Below, piece after piece: positions 55,731-64,000 of a stretch of 64,000 bases of DNA (the stretch's first letter is position 1; the number at the start of each line of letters is the position of its first letter). The position numbers and the translations under genes were made by a program. Source of the DNA: Rhodospirillaceae bacterium (GTDB lineage: Bacteria; Pseudomonadota; Alphaproteobacteria; MPNO01; UBA2964); contig PATI01000004.1 in NCBI GenBank assembly GCA_002712335.1, positions 3,627 to 67,626 on the forward strand, read 5' to 3'. Under the pieces are notes generated by a model that saw only the letters and a list, made by a program, of their open reading frames with translations, did no database searches and had not been told where the DNA came from.

Positions 55731-56183
55731 TTGACACGCAAACGACGTCGTTTTTATTTCTTAATATCATGTATGATCACTTTATGTATTGCTGCGGCGC
55801 TAGTCCTGACCGCTATTGAGGACAAAATTACCTTTTTTTACAGCCCAACAGATTTAGTATTGAAAAAAAATATGCCAAATGCCCAACAAATACGCATTGG
55901 TGGTTTGGTTAAAAGAGATAGCTGGAAAAAACCTTTTAATGGCCTCACTCATAAATTCATTATTACAGATTTGCAATACGACATTCTGGTTTCTTTCAAA
56001 GGCATTATTCCAGATATTTTTCGCGAGGGGCAAGGTGTGGTTGTATTGGGTAGGCTAACCGAAAATGGTGTATTTCAAGCAAGTGAAGTACTTGCAAAAC
56101 ATGATGAAAGATATATGCCTCCAGAAGTTGCCGACGCTCTGAAAAAATCAGGCAAGTGGGAAGGAAACAAGGTTAAACAATAA
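55731..56183 (+). CDS. ccmE: Periplasmic heme chaperone CcmE
   Basis: A 150-residue membrane-anchored heme chaperone. The start is TTG 55731 with GGAG upstream; an ATG at 55726 runs straight into a stop. N-terminal anchor (about 8-30), then an OB-fold domain (IRIGGLVKRDSW; VVLGRLTENGVFQASEVLAKHDERYMPPE) with the covalent heme-binding His in the AKHDERYMPPE motif near residue 125. Coupled to ccmF by a one-base overlap. Confidence 0.95.
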   Translation: MTRKRRRFYFLISCMITLCIAAALVLTAIEDKITFFYSPTDLVLKKNMPNAQQIRIGGLVKRDSWKKPFNGLTHKFIITDLQYDILVSFKGIIPDIFREGQGVVVLGRLTENGVFQASEVLAKHDERYMPPEVADALKKSGKWEGNKVKQ

Positions 56184-58183
56184 TGGCAGCAGAGATAGGA
56201 CATTTTGCACTCTTGCTAGCTCTAATCATAAGCATTATCCAAGTAATTGTCCCTTTAACTGGCACAGAAAAAAAGATAGTGGGTTTGACTACTTTTGCTA
56301 GACCCGCTGCGCGAGGTCAATTTCTATTTATTATTATCGCATTTTCCTGCCTCATGTATTTATACGTTGTCTCCGATTTCTCGGTGGCAAATGTCGCCTA
56401 CAATTCTCATACATCAAAACCACTTATTTATAAAATAACAGGAGTTTGGGGAAATCACGAGGGCTCTATGTTGCTATGGGTAGCAATTCTCTCACTTTTT
56501 GGATTGGGAGTATCTGAACTAGGCAAGGGGTTGCCTCCATTTTTACGGGCTCGTGTATTGGCAATTCAGGGATTAATAGGTGGTTTATTTTTAGCCTTTA
56601 TTATCTTTACCTCGAACCCATTTGAAAGGCTTGACCCGGCACCACTAGAAGGACAGGGTCTCAATCCGATACTACAGGACCCGGGGCTCGCCTTTCATCC
56701 TCCTTTACTATATTTGGGTTATGTAGGGTTTTCGATTGTATTCTCTTTTGCCGTTGCCGCTCTGATTGAAGGACGTGTCGATGCTGCCTGGGGTCGTTGG
56801 ATTCGGCCTTGGACTTTATCCGCTTGGTGTGCTCTTACCGCCGGAATTGCGTTGGGCAGCTGGTGGGCATATTACGAATTAGGTTGGGGTGGTTGGTGGT
56901 TTTGGGATCCAGTTGAAAATGCATCTTTTATTCCATGGCTGGTGGGAACCGCACTACTGCATTCAGCCATAGTCGTCGAAAAACGTAATGCGTTAAAAAC
57001 CTGGACAATTTTACTAGCAATTCTAGCATTCTCGATGTCTTTATTAGGAACCTTCCTAGTACGCTCAGGAATTTTGACTTCGGTTCATACCTTTGCTAGT
57101 GACCCAGAGCGCGGTGTTTTTATTTTATGTCTTCTGGTTTTTTTAATTGGTGGTTCATTGATACTTTTTGCAATTAGATCACCCAAACTAAAAGGCGGCG
57201 GTCTGTTCGCACCAATATCGCGCGAAAGTGCGCTGGTTCTAAATAACCTCCTCTTAACGACCAGTGCCTCTGTAGTTCTATTGGGTACGTTATATCCTCT
57301 AATTCTTGACGCATTAGGTGGAGGAAAAGTATCTGTTGGCGCACCATTTTTTAATGCTACTTTTATTCCCTTAATTACTCCAGCAATGCTGGCCGCTGTC
57401 ATAGGCGCAAAGCTGACATGGAAACGGTCTGACCTTGGATCAGTTCTCTTACGTTTAAAATTTGCCTTTTTAAGCACCATACTCGTTATTATTGCAAGCG
57501 CCTGGATAGCCGGTAGTCTAGACGATATTCTCGCCGCATTCGGTTTCGGAATTTCCGCATGGCTTATCATTGGAAGTATTACTGAACTTGCCGAAAAAAT
57601 CTCTCTATTTCGGGGACCATTTTCAAATACTTTGAAGCGGGCCATCGGATTGCCTCGGTCATTTTGGGGTATGGCAATTGCCCATTCCGCCTTGGGCATT
57701 ATGGTCGCCGGAATTACAGCTTCCTCTGCATGGAAAATTGAAAAAATCCAGATGATGGGCCCAGGCGATACAATTTCAATTGCCGGTTACAATGTGAATT
57801 TTCAGGGAACTCGGCAAATTAGCGGTCCCAACTACAAAGCAGAACGAGGTACTTTCAAGGTCTTTAAGTTAGGGCGGCATATAGCCACCCTATCACCAGA
57901 AAAACGAGAATATCCCGTTGAACGCGGCCAAACTACTGAGGCTAGCATTAAAACAATGTTCACCGGAGACCTTTATATAGTGCTAGGAGAAAGAAGCTCA
58001 GCATCAGGCAAGTTTAGTACAAACTGGAGTACGCGCATCTATTTCAATCCACTAGTCGTCTGGATATGGGGAGGGGCAATTCTGATGGCTTTTGGTGGTC
58101 TCATTTCTCTCACAGACAGACGATATCGCATTGGAGCACCAACCGCTGCCAGACCTTTTAAAGACGCACCCGAAGGCAGATGA
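56183..58183 (+). CDS. ccmF: Heme lyase CcmF
   Basis: A 666-residue polytopic membrane protein, part of the heme lyase that joins heme to apocytochrome c. The WWD motif is WGGWWFWDPVENASFIPWL near residue 232; conserved His residues are in WGNHEGSM and FHPPLLYLGYVG. It starts one base before the ccmE stop and ends 1 bp before ccmG. The size fits the family. Confidence 0.96.
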   Translation: MAAEIGHFALLLALIISIIQVIVPLTGTEKKIVGLTTFARPAARGQFLFIIIAFSCLMYLYVVSDFSVANVAYNSHTSKPLIYKITGVWGNHEGSMLLWVAILSLFGLGVSELGKGLPPFLRARVLAIQGLIGGLFLAFIIFTSNPFERLDPAPLEGQGLNPILQDPGLAFHPPLLYLGYVGFSIVFSFAVAALIEGRVDAAWGRWIRPWTLSAWCALTAGIALGSWWAYYELGWGGWWFWDPVENASFIPWLVGTALLHSAIVVEKRNALKTWTILLAILAFSMSLLGTFLVRSGILTSVHTFASDPERGVFILCLLVFLIGGSLILFAIRSPKLKGGGLFAPISRESALVLNNLLLTTSASVVLLGTLYPLILDALGGGKVSVGAPFFNATFIPLITPAMLAAVIGAKLTWKRSDLGSVLLRLKFAFLSTILVIIASAWIAGSLDDILAAFGFGISAWLIIGSITELAEKISLFRGPFSNTLKRAIGLPRSFWGMAIAHSALGIMVAGITASSAWKIEKIQMMGPGDTISIAGYNVNFQGTRQISGPNYKAERGTFKVFKLGRHIATLSPEKREYPVERGQTTEASIKTMFTGDLYIVLGERSSASGKFSTNWSTRIYFNPLVVWIWGGAILMAFGGLISLTDRRYRIGAPTAARPFKDAPEGR

Positions 58184-58184
58184 C

Positions 58185-58736
58185 ATGAAATTCAATTTGC
58201 GTTGGAGCTACTTCTTACCAGCGATACTGCTCCTCACACTAGCCCTAATTTTCTCGGTGTATTTAGAAAAAATCAAAAGTGGAAAATCCATAAGGGATGT
58301 ACCATCAGCGATGATAGGTAAATCAGTCCCCAGTTTTAAACTTCCCGGAATTGAAGGCATTGGCGAAGGCTTTAGTAGTAAAGTTTTAAAAGGAAAAACC
58401 ACCCTGGTTAATATATGGGCTAGCTGGTGCCAACCCTGCCACTTGGAACATAAATATTTAATGAAGCTCGCTAAACAGGGGGTTTGGATTTATAGCATAA
58501 ACTATAAAGATACTCCTCAAGCAGCCAGATTATTTTTAACTAAACTTGGAAATCCATATAAATCAATTGGAGCAGATCTTACAGGAAGAGTGACTATTGA
58601 TTGGGGTGTCTACGGATACCCAGAAACCTTTATCATCGACAAAAATGGTTATATTCGATATCGGCATATAGGACCAATTATGAACGATGATTTAACACAA
58701 AAAATAATCCCGATGATTAAGAGTCTTAACAAATGA
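58185..58736 (+). CDS. ccmG: Thiol:disulfide interchange protein CcmG/DsbE
   Basis: A 183-residue periplasmic thioredoxin anchored by an N-terminal helix (about 10-28). I use ATG 58185, directly after the ccmF stop; the open frame upstream overlaps ccmF and has no match. The active site is NIWASWCQPCHLE (CxxC near 83-86) and the conserved Pro follows in YGYPETFII. It reduces apocytochrome cysteines before heme attachment. Confidence 0.95.
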   Translation: MKFNLRWSYFLPAILLLTLALIFSVYLEKIKSGKSIRDVPSAMIGKSVPSFKLPGIEGIGEGFSSKVLKGKTTLVNIWASWCQPCHLEHKYLMKLAKQGVWIYSINYKDTPQAARLFLTKLGNPYKSIGADLTGRVTIDWGVYGYPETFIIDKNGYIRYRHIGPIMNDDLTQKIIPMIKSLNK

Positions 58737-59215
58737 AAACCAAGTGTCTTATCGCCGTTTTCATAATGATGTTCACCCCGATGAAGACCTCAATTGCCAT
58801 TGAACCCAGTGAAATTTTTAAAGATCCTGTACTTGAGCAACGCGCGCGTAATTTAAGCCAAGGTCTGCGCTGCTTAGTTTGTCAGAATCAGTCCATAGAC
58901 GACTCCAACGCCGACCTCGCTCGAGATTTGCGGTTGGTTGTCCGTGAACGCCTGAAATTAGGATATACAAATGACCAAGTATTGGATTTTGTGGTTTCCA
59001 GATACGGTGAATTCGTGCTGTTGAGACCACGTTTAAATACCCGAACCGCTCTCCTTTGGTTATCACCAGTTCTTATTCTCTCTTTTGGAATTATAGGGAT
59101 CATTATCTGGTTTCGTCGACGAAATTTAATCGAAATTAATAATTTAAGTTCCAAAGAGGAGAAAAAAGTTCTCTGCCTGCTGAGCAAAAACTCTAATAGT
59201 AAAAACGGTGGATAA
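58733..59215 (+). CDS. ccmH: Cytochrome c maturation protein CcmH
   Basis: A 160-residue protein with a signal peptide (about 1-22), the redox motif LRCLVCQNQSIDDSNADLARDLR near residue 45, and one C-terminal membrane helix (about 108-128), the short single-domain CcmH (CycL) form. Its CxxC works with CcmG to reduce apocytochrome. It overlaps ccmG by 4 bp and ccmI by 8 bp. The CcmI part is a separate gene here, not fused as in E. coli. Confidence 0.94.
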   Translation: MKTKCLIAVFIMMFTPMKTSIAIEPSEIFKDPVLEQRARNLSQGLRCLVCQNQSIDDSNADLARDLRLVVRERLKLGYTNDQVLDFVVSRYGEFVLLRPRLNTRTALLWLSPVLILSFGIIGIIIWFRRRNLIEINNLSSKEEKKVLCLLSKNSNSKNGG

Positions 59216-60137
59216 GACACTCGTTATGTTATGGATAATCCTCATTATTATGACAATAAGCGCTTTAGCCATCATACTTATACCTTATTTCAAAAACCAA
59301 CAACTTGATCGTAAATCTATAGAATATATTGCAAGATTTTATCGAGGCCAGCTTCGAGAGCTAGAATCGGATATTGAACGAGGCATGATTGGTAAAGAGA
59401 CAGCAAAGACTGCGCGCACAGAAATAGAAAGAAATTTACTTGCGGAAAATTCTAAAGAAATATTTGAGGAACATACTGAAAACACAATTTCAAGAAAATT
59501 CATTTTTGTAATTATATTATTTATGGTCCCTTTCTTAAGCTTCGGACTTTATGGCATCACTGGGTCACCTAACTTACCCAGTCAACTATATAACTATCCC
59601 AAAGAAACAAATAAAACTCACTCGGATAAATTAAAAACAAAGTTAGAAAAATTTATTTCCATACTTAATAGCCGATTGCAGGAAAACCCAAACGATTTTA
59701 AGAGTTGGCAATTGTACGCCCGTTCTTTAGGTCTCTTAGGACACTATAAGGATGCTATTGCCGCTTACAATCGAGCTATTACCTTAGCTCCTAGAGGCAC
59801 TAACCTTTTTTCAGAATTAGCAGAAGCGCAAATTAATGCCGCCAACGGCACCGTTGACAAGTTTGCGAGAATAAATCTTGAAAAATCTTTAACTCTAGAC
59901 CCATTCCACCCACTTACGCGCTATTATGTTGGACTCGCAGCCAAGCAAGCGGGGAAACTTGAAGATGCCCTTAAGATTTGGTTAGAACTGCAAATAAGTA
60001 TAAATAAAAACGTTCATTGGAGAAAAATACTTACGGAACAAGTCACCAGATTATCTAAAACAATGGGAATATCTGAAAAAACATTGGCAAGCATGCGTAA
60101 AAACATGAAAGATAAAATTCAAAGGAAAATTAAATAG
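59208..60137 (+). CDS. ccmI: Cytochrome c maturation protein CcmI
   Basis: A 309-residue protein: two N-terminal membrane helices (about 5-25 and 96-115) with a cytoplasmic loop with the family pattern FYRGQLRELESDIERGMI, then periplasmic TPR repeats (NDFKSWQLYARSLGLLGHYKDAIAAYNRAI, about 160-285), which bind the apocytochrome C-terminus. The start is GTG 59208, within the ccmH end. It is somewhat short because the TPR part is minimal. Last gene of the ccm operon; no terminator is evident. Confidence 0.9.
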   Translation: MDKTLVMLWIILIIMTISALAIILIPYFKNQQLDRKSIEYIARFYRGQLRELESDIERGMIGKETAKTARTEIERNLLAENSKEIFEEHTENTISRKFIFVIILFMVPFLSFGLYGITGSPNLPSQLYNYPKETNKTHSDKLKTKLEKFISILNSRLQENPNDFKSWQLYARSLGLLGHYKDAIAAYNRAITLAPRGTNLFSELAEAQINAANGTVDKFARINLEKSLTLDPFHPLTRYYVGLAAKQAGKLEDALKIWLELQISINKNVHWRKILTEQVTRLSKTMGISEKTLASMRKNMKDKIQRKIK

Positions 60138-60172
60138 CTAACGCACTACCCCAAGAACTACCCCCCTAAATG

Positions 60173-61111
60173 CTAGCCACCCTGAATTTTTTTATTTAGA
60201 AGAGCCTCGCCCATGCTTTCTCCTAAGTTCCACTCTGCAAAATTTTCAGGTGTTGACGCCCATTCACGCGGCACCCAATCATCATCAACAACATCAGAGT
60301 CAAAATCATACTCTGCTGCCCCGCCACATGGATTTTTAAAATACCAAAAATAACAAGAAGAAATTGGGTGCCGGCCTGGTCCCATCATGGTGTCCCAACC
60401 CTTGCGGGTCATGTTATTCCCACCACCAAAAAATTCATGGATTGACCCGAGTTCAAATGCAAGGTGATGAAACTCTCGTTTTCCTGCACCAGAATCCAAT
60501 AAAAAAACGTTGTGATGATTGTTGGCATCCGCGCACCGCATAAAATAGCCGCGTCCCGGATAAGAATCCGTTAATTTAAAACCTAACTTTTGTATATAGA
60601 AGTCTTTATGCGGCTCCAGTTGATCAGTCATAAATGCGATATGTGAGATAATTAGTGGCGATGCAGAACTATATGATTGACCCCGTCGGTTTAGCCGTTT
60701 GATATTTCCTGGAATATTTATTTCTGCATTAGGAACAATCACTTGCTTGCATTTTGAAGGTCTGAATGCAATTCCAAATCCCATTGGATCAACACCATGC
60801 AGAGTTCCGTCTGCATCAATAGAGATATCCCCTTCCTCTTTAAGTATTGTTTGCAATGAATAAATATCGTCGAGAGAGGCCACACCAAATGTTACTTCGC
60901 GCATTGTAGCTGTCTTATTGGGTCCGACTGGAGGCGGTAAATTTGGTAAATCGTAAGGGGTTAACTCAATTTCTGCCCCATTTAAAGTCGAAAATAAGAC
61001 CTTCCTTTCCTTTGAAATCTCTGATTTAAGACCAAAATCATTCCAAAAATTGCTGGCGACTTCGAGATCATCAACTCCATAAGTTACTCTCTCAATACCA
61101 GTGTGATGCAT
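60173..61111 (-). CDS. Two-domain VOC protein (extradiol dioxygenase-like)
   Basis: A 312-residue protein with two VOC domains, about 2-125 and 148-285, the layout of extradiol ring-cleavage dioxygenases. The C-terminal domain has a candidate iron triad: His in SHIAFMTD near 156, His in FHHLAFELG near 216 and Glu in GGAAEYDFD near 266. The N-terminal domain appears degenerate. The tail EWASTPENFAEWNLG is common in catechol-2,3-dioxygenase-like members. A ring-opening dioxygenase is plausible but the substrate is unknown. It is on the same strand as the amidohydrolase operon, 112 bp downstream of it, and converges with ccmI. Confidence 0.85.
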   Translation of the reverse strand: MHHTGIERVTYGVDDLEVASNFWNDFGLKSEISKERKVLFSTLNGAEIELTPYDLPNLPPPVGPNKTATMREVTFGVASLDDIYSLQTILKEEGDISIDADGTLHGVDPMGFGIAFRPSKCKQVIVPNAEINIPGNIKRLNRRGQSYSSASPLIISHIAFMTDQLEPHKDFYIQKLGFKLTDSYPGRGYFMRCADANNHHNVFLLDSGAGKREFHHLAFELGSIHEFFGGGNNMTRKGWDTMMGPGRHPISSCYFWYFKNPCGGAAEYDFDSDVVDDDWVPREWASTPENFAEWNLGESMGEALLNKKIQGG

Positions 61112-61223
61112 TTATCCCTCAGCAATTGAATTAGAGAAAATAGTTAGTGTGAAAGAATGAATTTAATAAATCATTCCTAAATTTATACACCTACTTTGAT
61201 CTCTTTAATAAACAGATATTTCA

Positions 61224-62435
61224 TTAACATAAGTCTTGAAACATTTTTTGATCCGTATCAAATAAGTTGCCATCCTTAAAAACCTTAGATGGAATATAGG
61301 TGTGAGACAGGGTAATTTCCTTCCCCTCCGAATCTGAGATCGTATGCTCGGTAGCGCTTACTTTTAATACGGTAATATCGGCTATGCTACCTTCAGCAAG
61401 GGTACCAATTTCATCATTGGACCTAAGAAGAACAGCAGGTGTATATGTCAAGCATTTAACTGCTTCCTCTAGGGGCAACCCCAATTGAACCAACCTGTTA
61501 AAGGCCCCTGCTAGGCTGTAATCTAATCTAGAAAAATCGTGAAACGCATTAAAATCACCGTGCAGATCACTACTAATTGTATGCGGCGGATATCCTCCCT
61601 CTAACATCATCTTAGCTATTCTATATGAAAAGTTAATTCCGTATCCAACATCAAATTTTATCCCCCGATCATATGCTTCCTGCACAAACTCTGGGATTAT
61701 TTTAGAAGCACCAACAACACCATCGGGCATGTTACTGTATGCATGCGCCACAATATCTCCTGGGCGTAGAAGCTTCAGAGCTTTTTTAATAACTGATCTA
61801 GGCTCAGGACGATTGACCTTACTAACGGGAAACAATTCTCCTGTATGGACGTAAATAGGTATATTGCATTTTTCCCCGGCGTTTATTGCTTGTTCGAGTA
61901 CGGTAGTATCCCAATGAGATAAGCCTCCGGACTCTCCATGGGATTTTATACCGCAAATCATTTCCGGATACTGGTGGTAAACTTTTACAATTTCCTCTTC
62001 ACGAGTCATCTGCGGGCTATGCAGGGTAGTCCCTTCCATTCCACCCATTAATGCGCCGGCAAGATTTGCCGAAACAAAGCAACGCACATCCGTAATAGCT
62101 TTATTTCGAATAAAAGCTTCAAAGCCTCCAACTGTCCACGGACCAGCACTACCCTGATCAACTATGGTTGTAGCTCCTGATAAAATACCTGCCTTATCGG
62201 GAGATATACCAAAATTAGTTACCCATTCATAAACATGAACATGCAAATCAATGAAGCCGGGACAAACAATTTCATTTCTAAAATTAATAGGGTTTTGGGA
62301 ATCGATTGGTGAGATAATTTTGGTATCAAATAATCCTATCTTGCCATTCTTAATTCCAATAGTGGCTGGACCAAAGTAATTGGTAGCTGGATCGCATACG
62401 TTCTGAGCGGTTATTACCGTATCAAATGCCGTCAT
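61224..62435 (-). CDS. Dihydroorotase-like amidohydrolase (deacetylase-family metallohydrolase)
   Basis: A 403-residue cytoplasmic TIM-barrel metal hydrolase. The metal site is outlined by HVHVYEW (IDLHVHVYE, near 64), KSHGESGGLSHWD near 163, THTGELFPVS-type VHTGE near 194, AHAYSNMP near 226 and Asp in ISSDLHGDFN near 289. It would hydrolyse a cyclic or acyl amide (N-acetyl-amino acid deacetylase and dihydropyrimidinase-like members exist). The start overlaps the stop of the M20 gene by 4 bp, so both likely act in one pathway. Confidence 0.87.
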   Translation of the reverse strand: MTAFDTVITAQNVCDPATNYFGPATIGIKNGKIGLFDTKIISPIDSQNPINFRNEIVCPGFIDLHVHVYEWVTNFGISPDKAGILSGATTIVDQGSAGPWTVGGFEAFIRNKAITDVRCFVSANLAGALMGGMEGTTLHSPQMTREEEIVKVYHQYPEMICGIKSHGESGGLSHWDTTVLEQAINAGEKCNIPIYVHTGELFPVSKVNRPEPRSVIKKALKLLRPGDIVAHAYSNMPDGVVGASKIIPEFVQEAYDRGIKFDVGYGINFSYRIAKMMLEGGYPPHTISSDLHGDFNAFHDFSRLDYSLAGAFNRLVQLGLPLEEAVKCLTYTPAVLLRSNDEIGTLAEGSIADITVLKVSATEHTISDSEGKEITLSHTYIPSKVFKDGNLFDTDQKMFQDLC

Positions 62436-63679
62436 AATTGATTTTCTGAATTAGCAAACTCCAATAATGTAGCACACAATACCTGAGCACCTGAAAATAT
62501 ATCTCTTTGGTTTGTAAATTCACTGACATTGTGGCTAACGCCATTGCATGAAGGAACAAAAATCATGCCCGAAGGACAAAAATAACTCATTTGTCTAGCG
62601 TCATGTCCCGCACCGGAAAATATACGGCGACATGGCAAATCAAGTTTTTTTGACTCAGTCTCAATAACGTCTATAACCTTTTCGTTAAAGTTGATGGTAT
62701 CCGCTTCTGCAATGCACCGTACCTCAGATGAACATTGAGACACAGTTTGATCTACAAGTTTTCGTACTCGGCCCTCACATTCAATTAGAATAGCTGTGTC
62801 TGGGTGGCGCAAATCTATCGAGAATTCAACTTCGCTAGAGACGACCGATGGCACATTGGGTTCTATATTTAACATGCCCACCGTGAAACGAATGTCTTTT
62901 ATTTTTGAAAAAACGTTATACAATTTCTCAATGATTCTTGACGCCTCTTCAATCGCGTCCTTTCTCAGGTGGTATGGTGTTGTGCCAGCATGTGCTTCAT
63001 CACCCATAATTTTCACGCGCATACGCCTCACACCTTGTATTCCGGTAACGGCACCGATAGGTATATCTTCACTTTCTAAAATTGGACCTTGTTCAATATG
63101 TGCTTCTATAAAACAGTAGACCTCTCTTCCGAGAGATACTCTCTTGATAGTGGGTAAATGATCTTGAAGTTTCAGAAGCTCTTCCTCAACCGACACACCT
63201 AATTTATCCTTCACAGCTTTAATATCTGCTAATGGTTTTACTCCCACATATGCTTCTGACCCCATCATACCTGGAGCAAAACGTGAGCCTTCCTCGTTCA
63301 TCCACGCAACAATTTCAATATTTCTCTTATGAGAAATATTAGAATTAATAATTGCCCGCGCTGCCTCCAACCCCGCAACCACACCATAAGCTCCGTCAAA
63401 CTTTCCACCAGTAGGTTGTGTATCCAAGTGAGAACCGGTCATAACCGCAGGCAATTCCGGTTCAGAACCTTCAAGACAAAAGAAAAGATTTCCTGCCTCA
63501 TCAGCGGCGACACTTAACCCGTAGGCCTCTGCCCAGGTTATGCATAAATCACGTGCAGCAAATTCCTCAGGTGTAAGGGCTTGGCGGTTAACCCCCCCAC
63601 CTTCGATTGCTCCAATCTCAGCCAGCTCCATTAAATTCGACCAGAGTCTTTCAGTATTAATATGCTCCGCAGGAGTCAT
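62432..63679 (-). CDS. M20-family amidase/carbamoylase (allantoate amidohydrolase / N-carbamoyl-amino-acid hydrolase type)
   Basis: A 415-residue di-zinc amidohydrolase. Metal ligands are in GSHLDTQPTGGKFDGAYG (His and Asp near 82-94), NEEGSRFAP (Glu-Glu near 128), EAHIEQGP (His near 193) and SGAGHDARQM (His near 383). The inserted dimerisation domain is about 212-330. The family splits carbamoyl or ureido amides such as N-carbamoyl-L-amino acids and allantoate. Together with the downstream dihydroorotase-like enzyme it could convert a cyclic ureide or imide stepwise to an amino acid. It lies 15 bp after the alpha/beta hydrolase gene. Confidence 0.9.
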   Translation of the reverse strand: MTPAEHINTERLWSNLMELAEIGAIEGGGVNRQALTPEEFAARDLCITWAEAYGLSVAADEAGNLFFCLEGSEPELPAVMTGSHLDTQPTGGKFDGAYGVVAGLEAARAIINSNISHKRNIEIVAWMNEEGSRFAPGMMGSEAYVGVKPLADIKAVKDKLGVSVEEELLKLQDHLPTIKRVSLGREVYCFIEAHIEQGPILESEDIPIGAVTGIQGVRRMRVKIMGDEAHAGTTPYHLRKDAIEEASRIIEKLYNVFSKIKDIRFTVGMLNIEPNVPSVVSSEVEFSIDLRHPDTAILIECEGRVRKLVDQTVSQCSSEVRCIAEADTINFNEKVIDVIETESKKLDLPCRRIFSGAGHDARQMSYFCPSGMIFVPSCNGVSHNVSEFTNQRDIFSGAQVLCATLLEFANSENQL

Positions 63680-63694
63680 GTGTCGCTCTTAAAT

Positions 63695-64000
63695 TTATTT
63701 TAATCCAGAAAGTAAGGCAGATTTACCCAAATAATCCTGTTTTGCAGACCAGTCCCCGGATTCTACCATAGCCAAGAACTCAACCAACATTAAATTAGTT
63801 AATGTTGGTTCTTCCAAATTAACAGTGTGACCAGTTCGAGGTAATATGCAAAGACCGGACCTTGGCAGGGTGCGTTTAAGAAATATCGATGGCTCAATGC
63901 ACCAATCATCTTCATCACCCACCACAACAAGAGCAGGAAGATTCACTTTAATAATTTGTTCCTCCAGATCATAAAGCGAAGGCCGCTTTCGTTGAACGCC
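63695..64000 (-). CDS. Alpha/beta hydrolase, C-terminal part (cut by window end)
   Basis: The last 101 codons of an alpha/beta hydrolase; the frame stays open to base 64000, so the N-terminus with the nucleophile lies outside the window. The visible part has a catalytic acid region (ALVVVGDEDDWCIEP) and the catalytic His in RTGHTVNLEEP, followed by a short helical end. It is the upstream member of the operon with the M20 amidase and amidohydrolase. The GTG at 63946 is internal, not a start. Confidence 0.8.
   Translation of the reverse strand, partial: GVQRKRPSLYDLEEQIIKVNLPALVVVGDEDDWCIEPSIFLKRTLPRSGLCILPRTGHTVNLEEPTLTNLMLVEFLAMVESGDWSAKQDYLGKSALLSGLK

Noticed and set aside
57085..57699. Antisense open frame (204 codons) inside ccmF
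   Set aside because: Opposite a strongly conserved gene, without a ribosome-binding site or family resemblance; treated as a coding shadow.
1..64000. CRISPR arrays, insertion sequences, prophage or integrated element
   Set aside because: No regularly spaced repeats, transposase, integrase or phage structural genes were seen on either strand.

Overview
This window looks like chromosomal DNA of a Gram-negative alphaproteobacterium with moderately low GC (judged by eye). The evidence is a complete system I cytochrome c maturation operon next to acnA, the helicase / S4 protein / TerB-like / FdxA / CarD neighbourhood, an outer-membrane lipid A deacylase, and TonB-dependent uptake. Genes are dense, operons overlap by ATGA or TAATG, and TTG or GTG starts occur. 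I see no insertion sequence, prophage, CRISPR array or rRNA. A free-living, possibly marine, uncultivated lineage is plausible, but that is inference.

Layout. 0-3 kb (minus): chromate transporter, two-domain sulfurtransferase, VOC protein. 3.1-7.0 kb (plus): a three-subunit molybdenum hydroxylase whose FAD subunit carries the extra four-cysteine loop typical of 4-hydroxybenzoyl-CoA reductase; a creatinase-like pita-bread protein without the usual metal ligands follows. 8.3-17.1 kb: a coenzyme F420 island. The plus operon fbiC-fno-cofE-cofD-cofC encodes FO synthesis, side-chain assembly, glutamylation and an F420:NADP oxidoreductase. It diverges over 50 bp from a minus operon of two opine-dehydrogenase-family paralogues and an LLM-class oxidoreductase, which may be an F420 client. 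17-21.5 kb: two MFS permeases, a ChrR-type cupin and a Rieske oxygenase. 21.5-25 kb: cobalamin riboswitch, TonB-dependent receptor and a tonB gene split by an in-frame TGA. 25-30.6 kb: a lipid-modification operon (FAD amine oxidase, DUF1365, cyclopropane-synthase-like methyltransferase, GPH-type permease) with a converging SDR gene, preceded by a candidate RpoE/ChrR-type promoter. 30.8 kb: tRNA-Arg(CCU) inside an extended inverted repeat.

31-42.8 kb: queC, a sulfatase, a PagL-like deacylase, proline iminopeptidase, carD, fdxA, a TerB-like gene, an S4 gene, a Suv3-like helicase, then htpG and an MBL hydrolase. 42.8-47.7 kb (minus): a complete LivHMGF-LivK ABC importer operon preceded by a clear TPP riboswitch, which predicts import of thiamine, a thiamine precursor or a related molecule rather than branched-chain amino acids. 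47.7-50.2 kb: polysaccharide-deacetylase-like protein, YciI protein and TauD-type dioxygenase. 50.2-60.1 kb: acnA, then ccmABCDEFGHI. 60.2-64 kb (minus): an extradiol-dioxygenase-like VOC protein and an operon of alpha/beta hydrolase (cut by the window edge), M20 carbamoylase-like amidase and dihydroorotase-like amidohydrolase, suggesting degradation of a cyclic amide or ureide.

The observations most worth following are the TPP-riboswitch-controlled Liv-type importer, the F420 island with its divergent candidate client operon, the 4-hydroxybenzoyl-CoA-reductase-type hydroxylase, and the nonsense-interrupted tonB.
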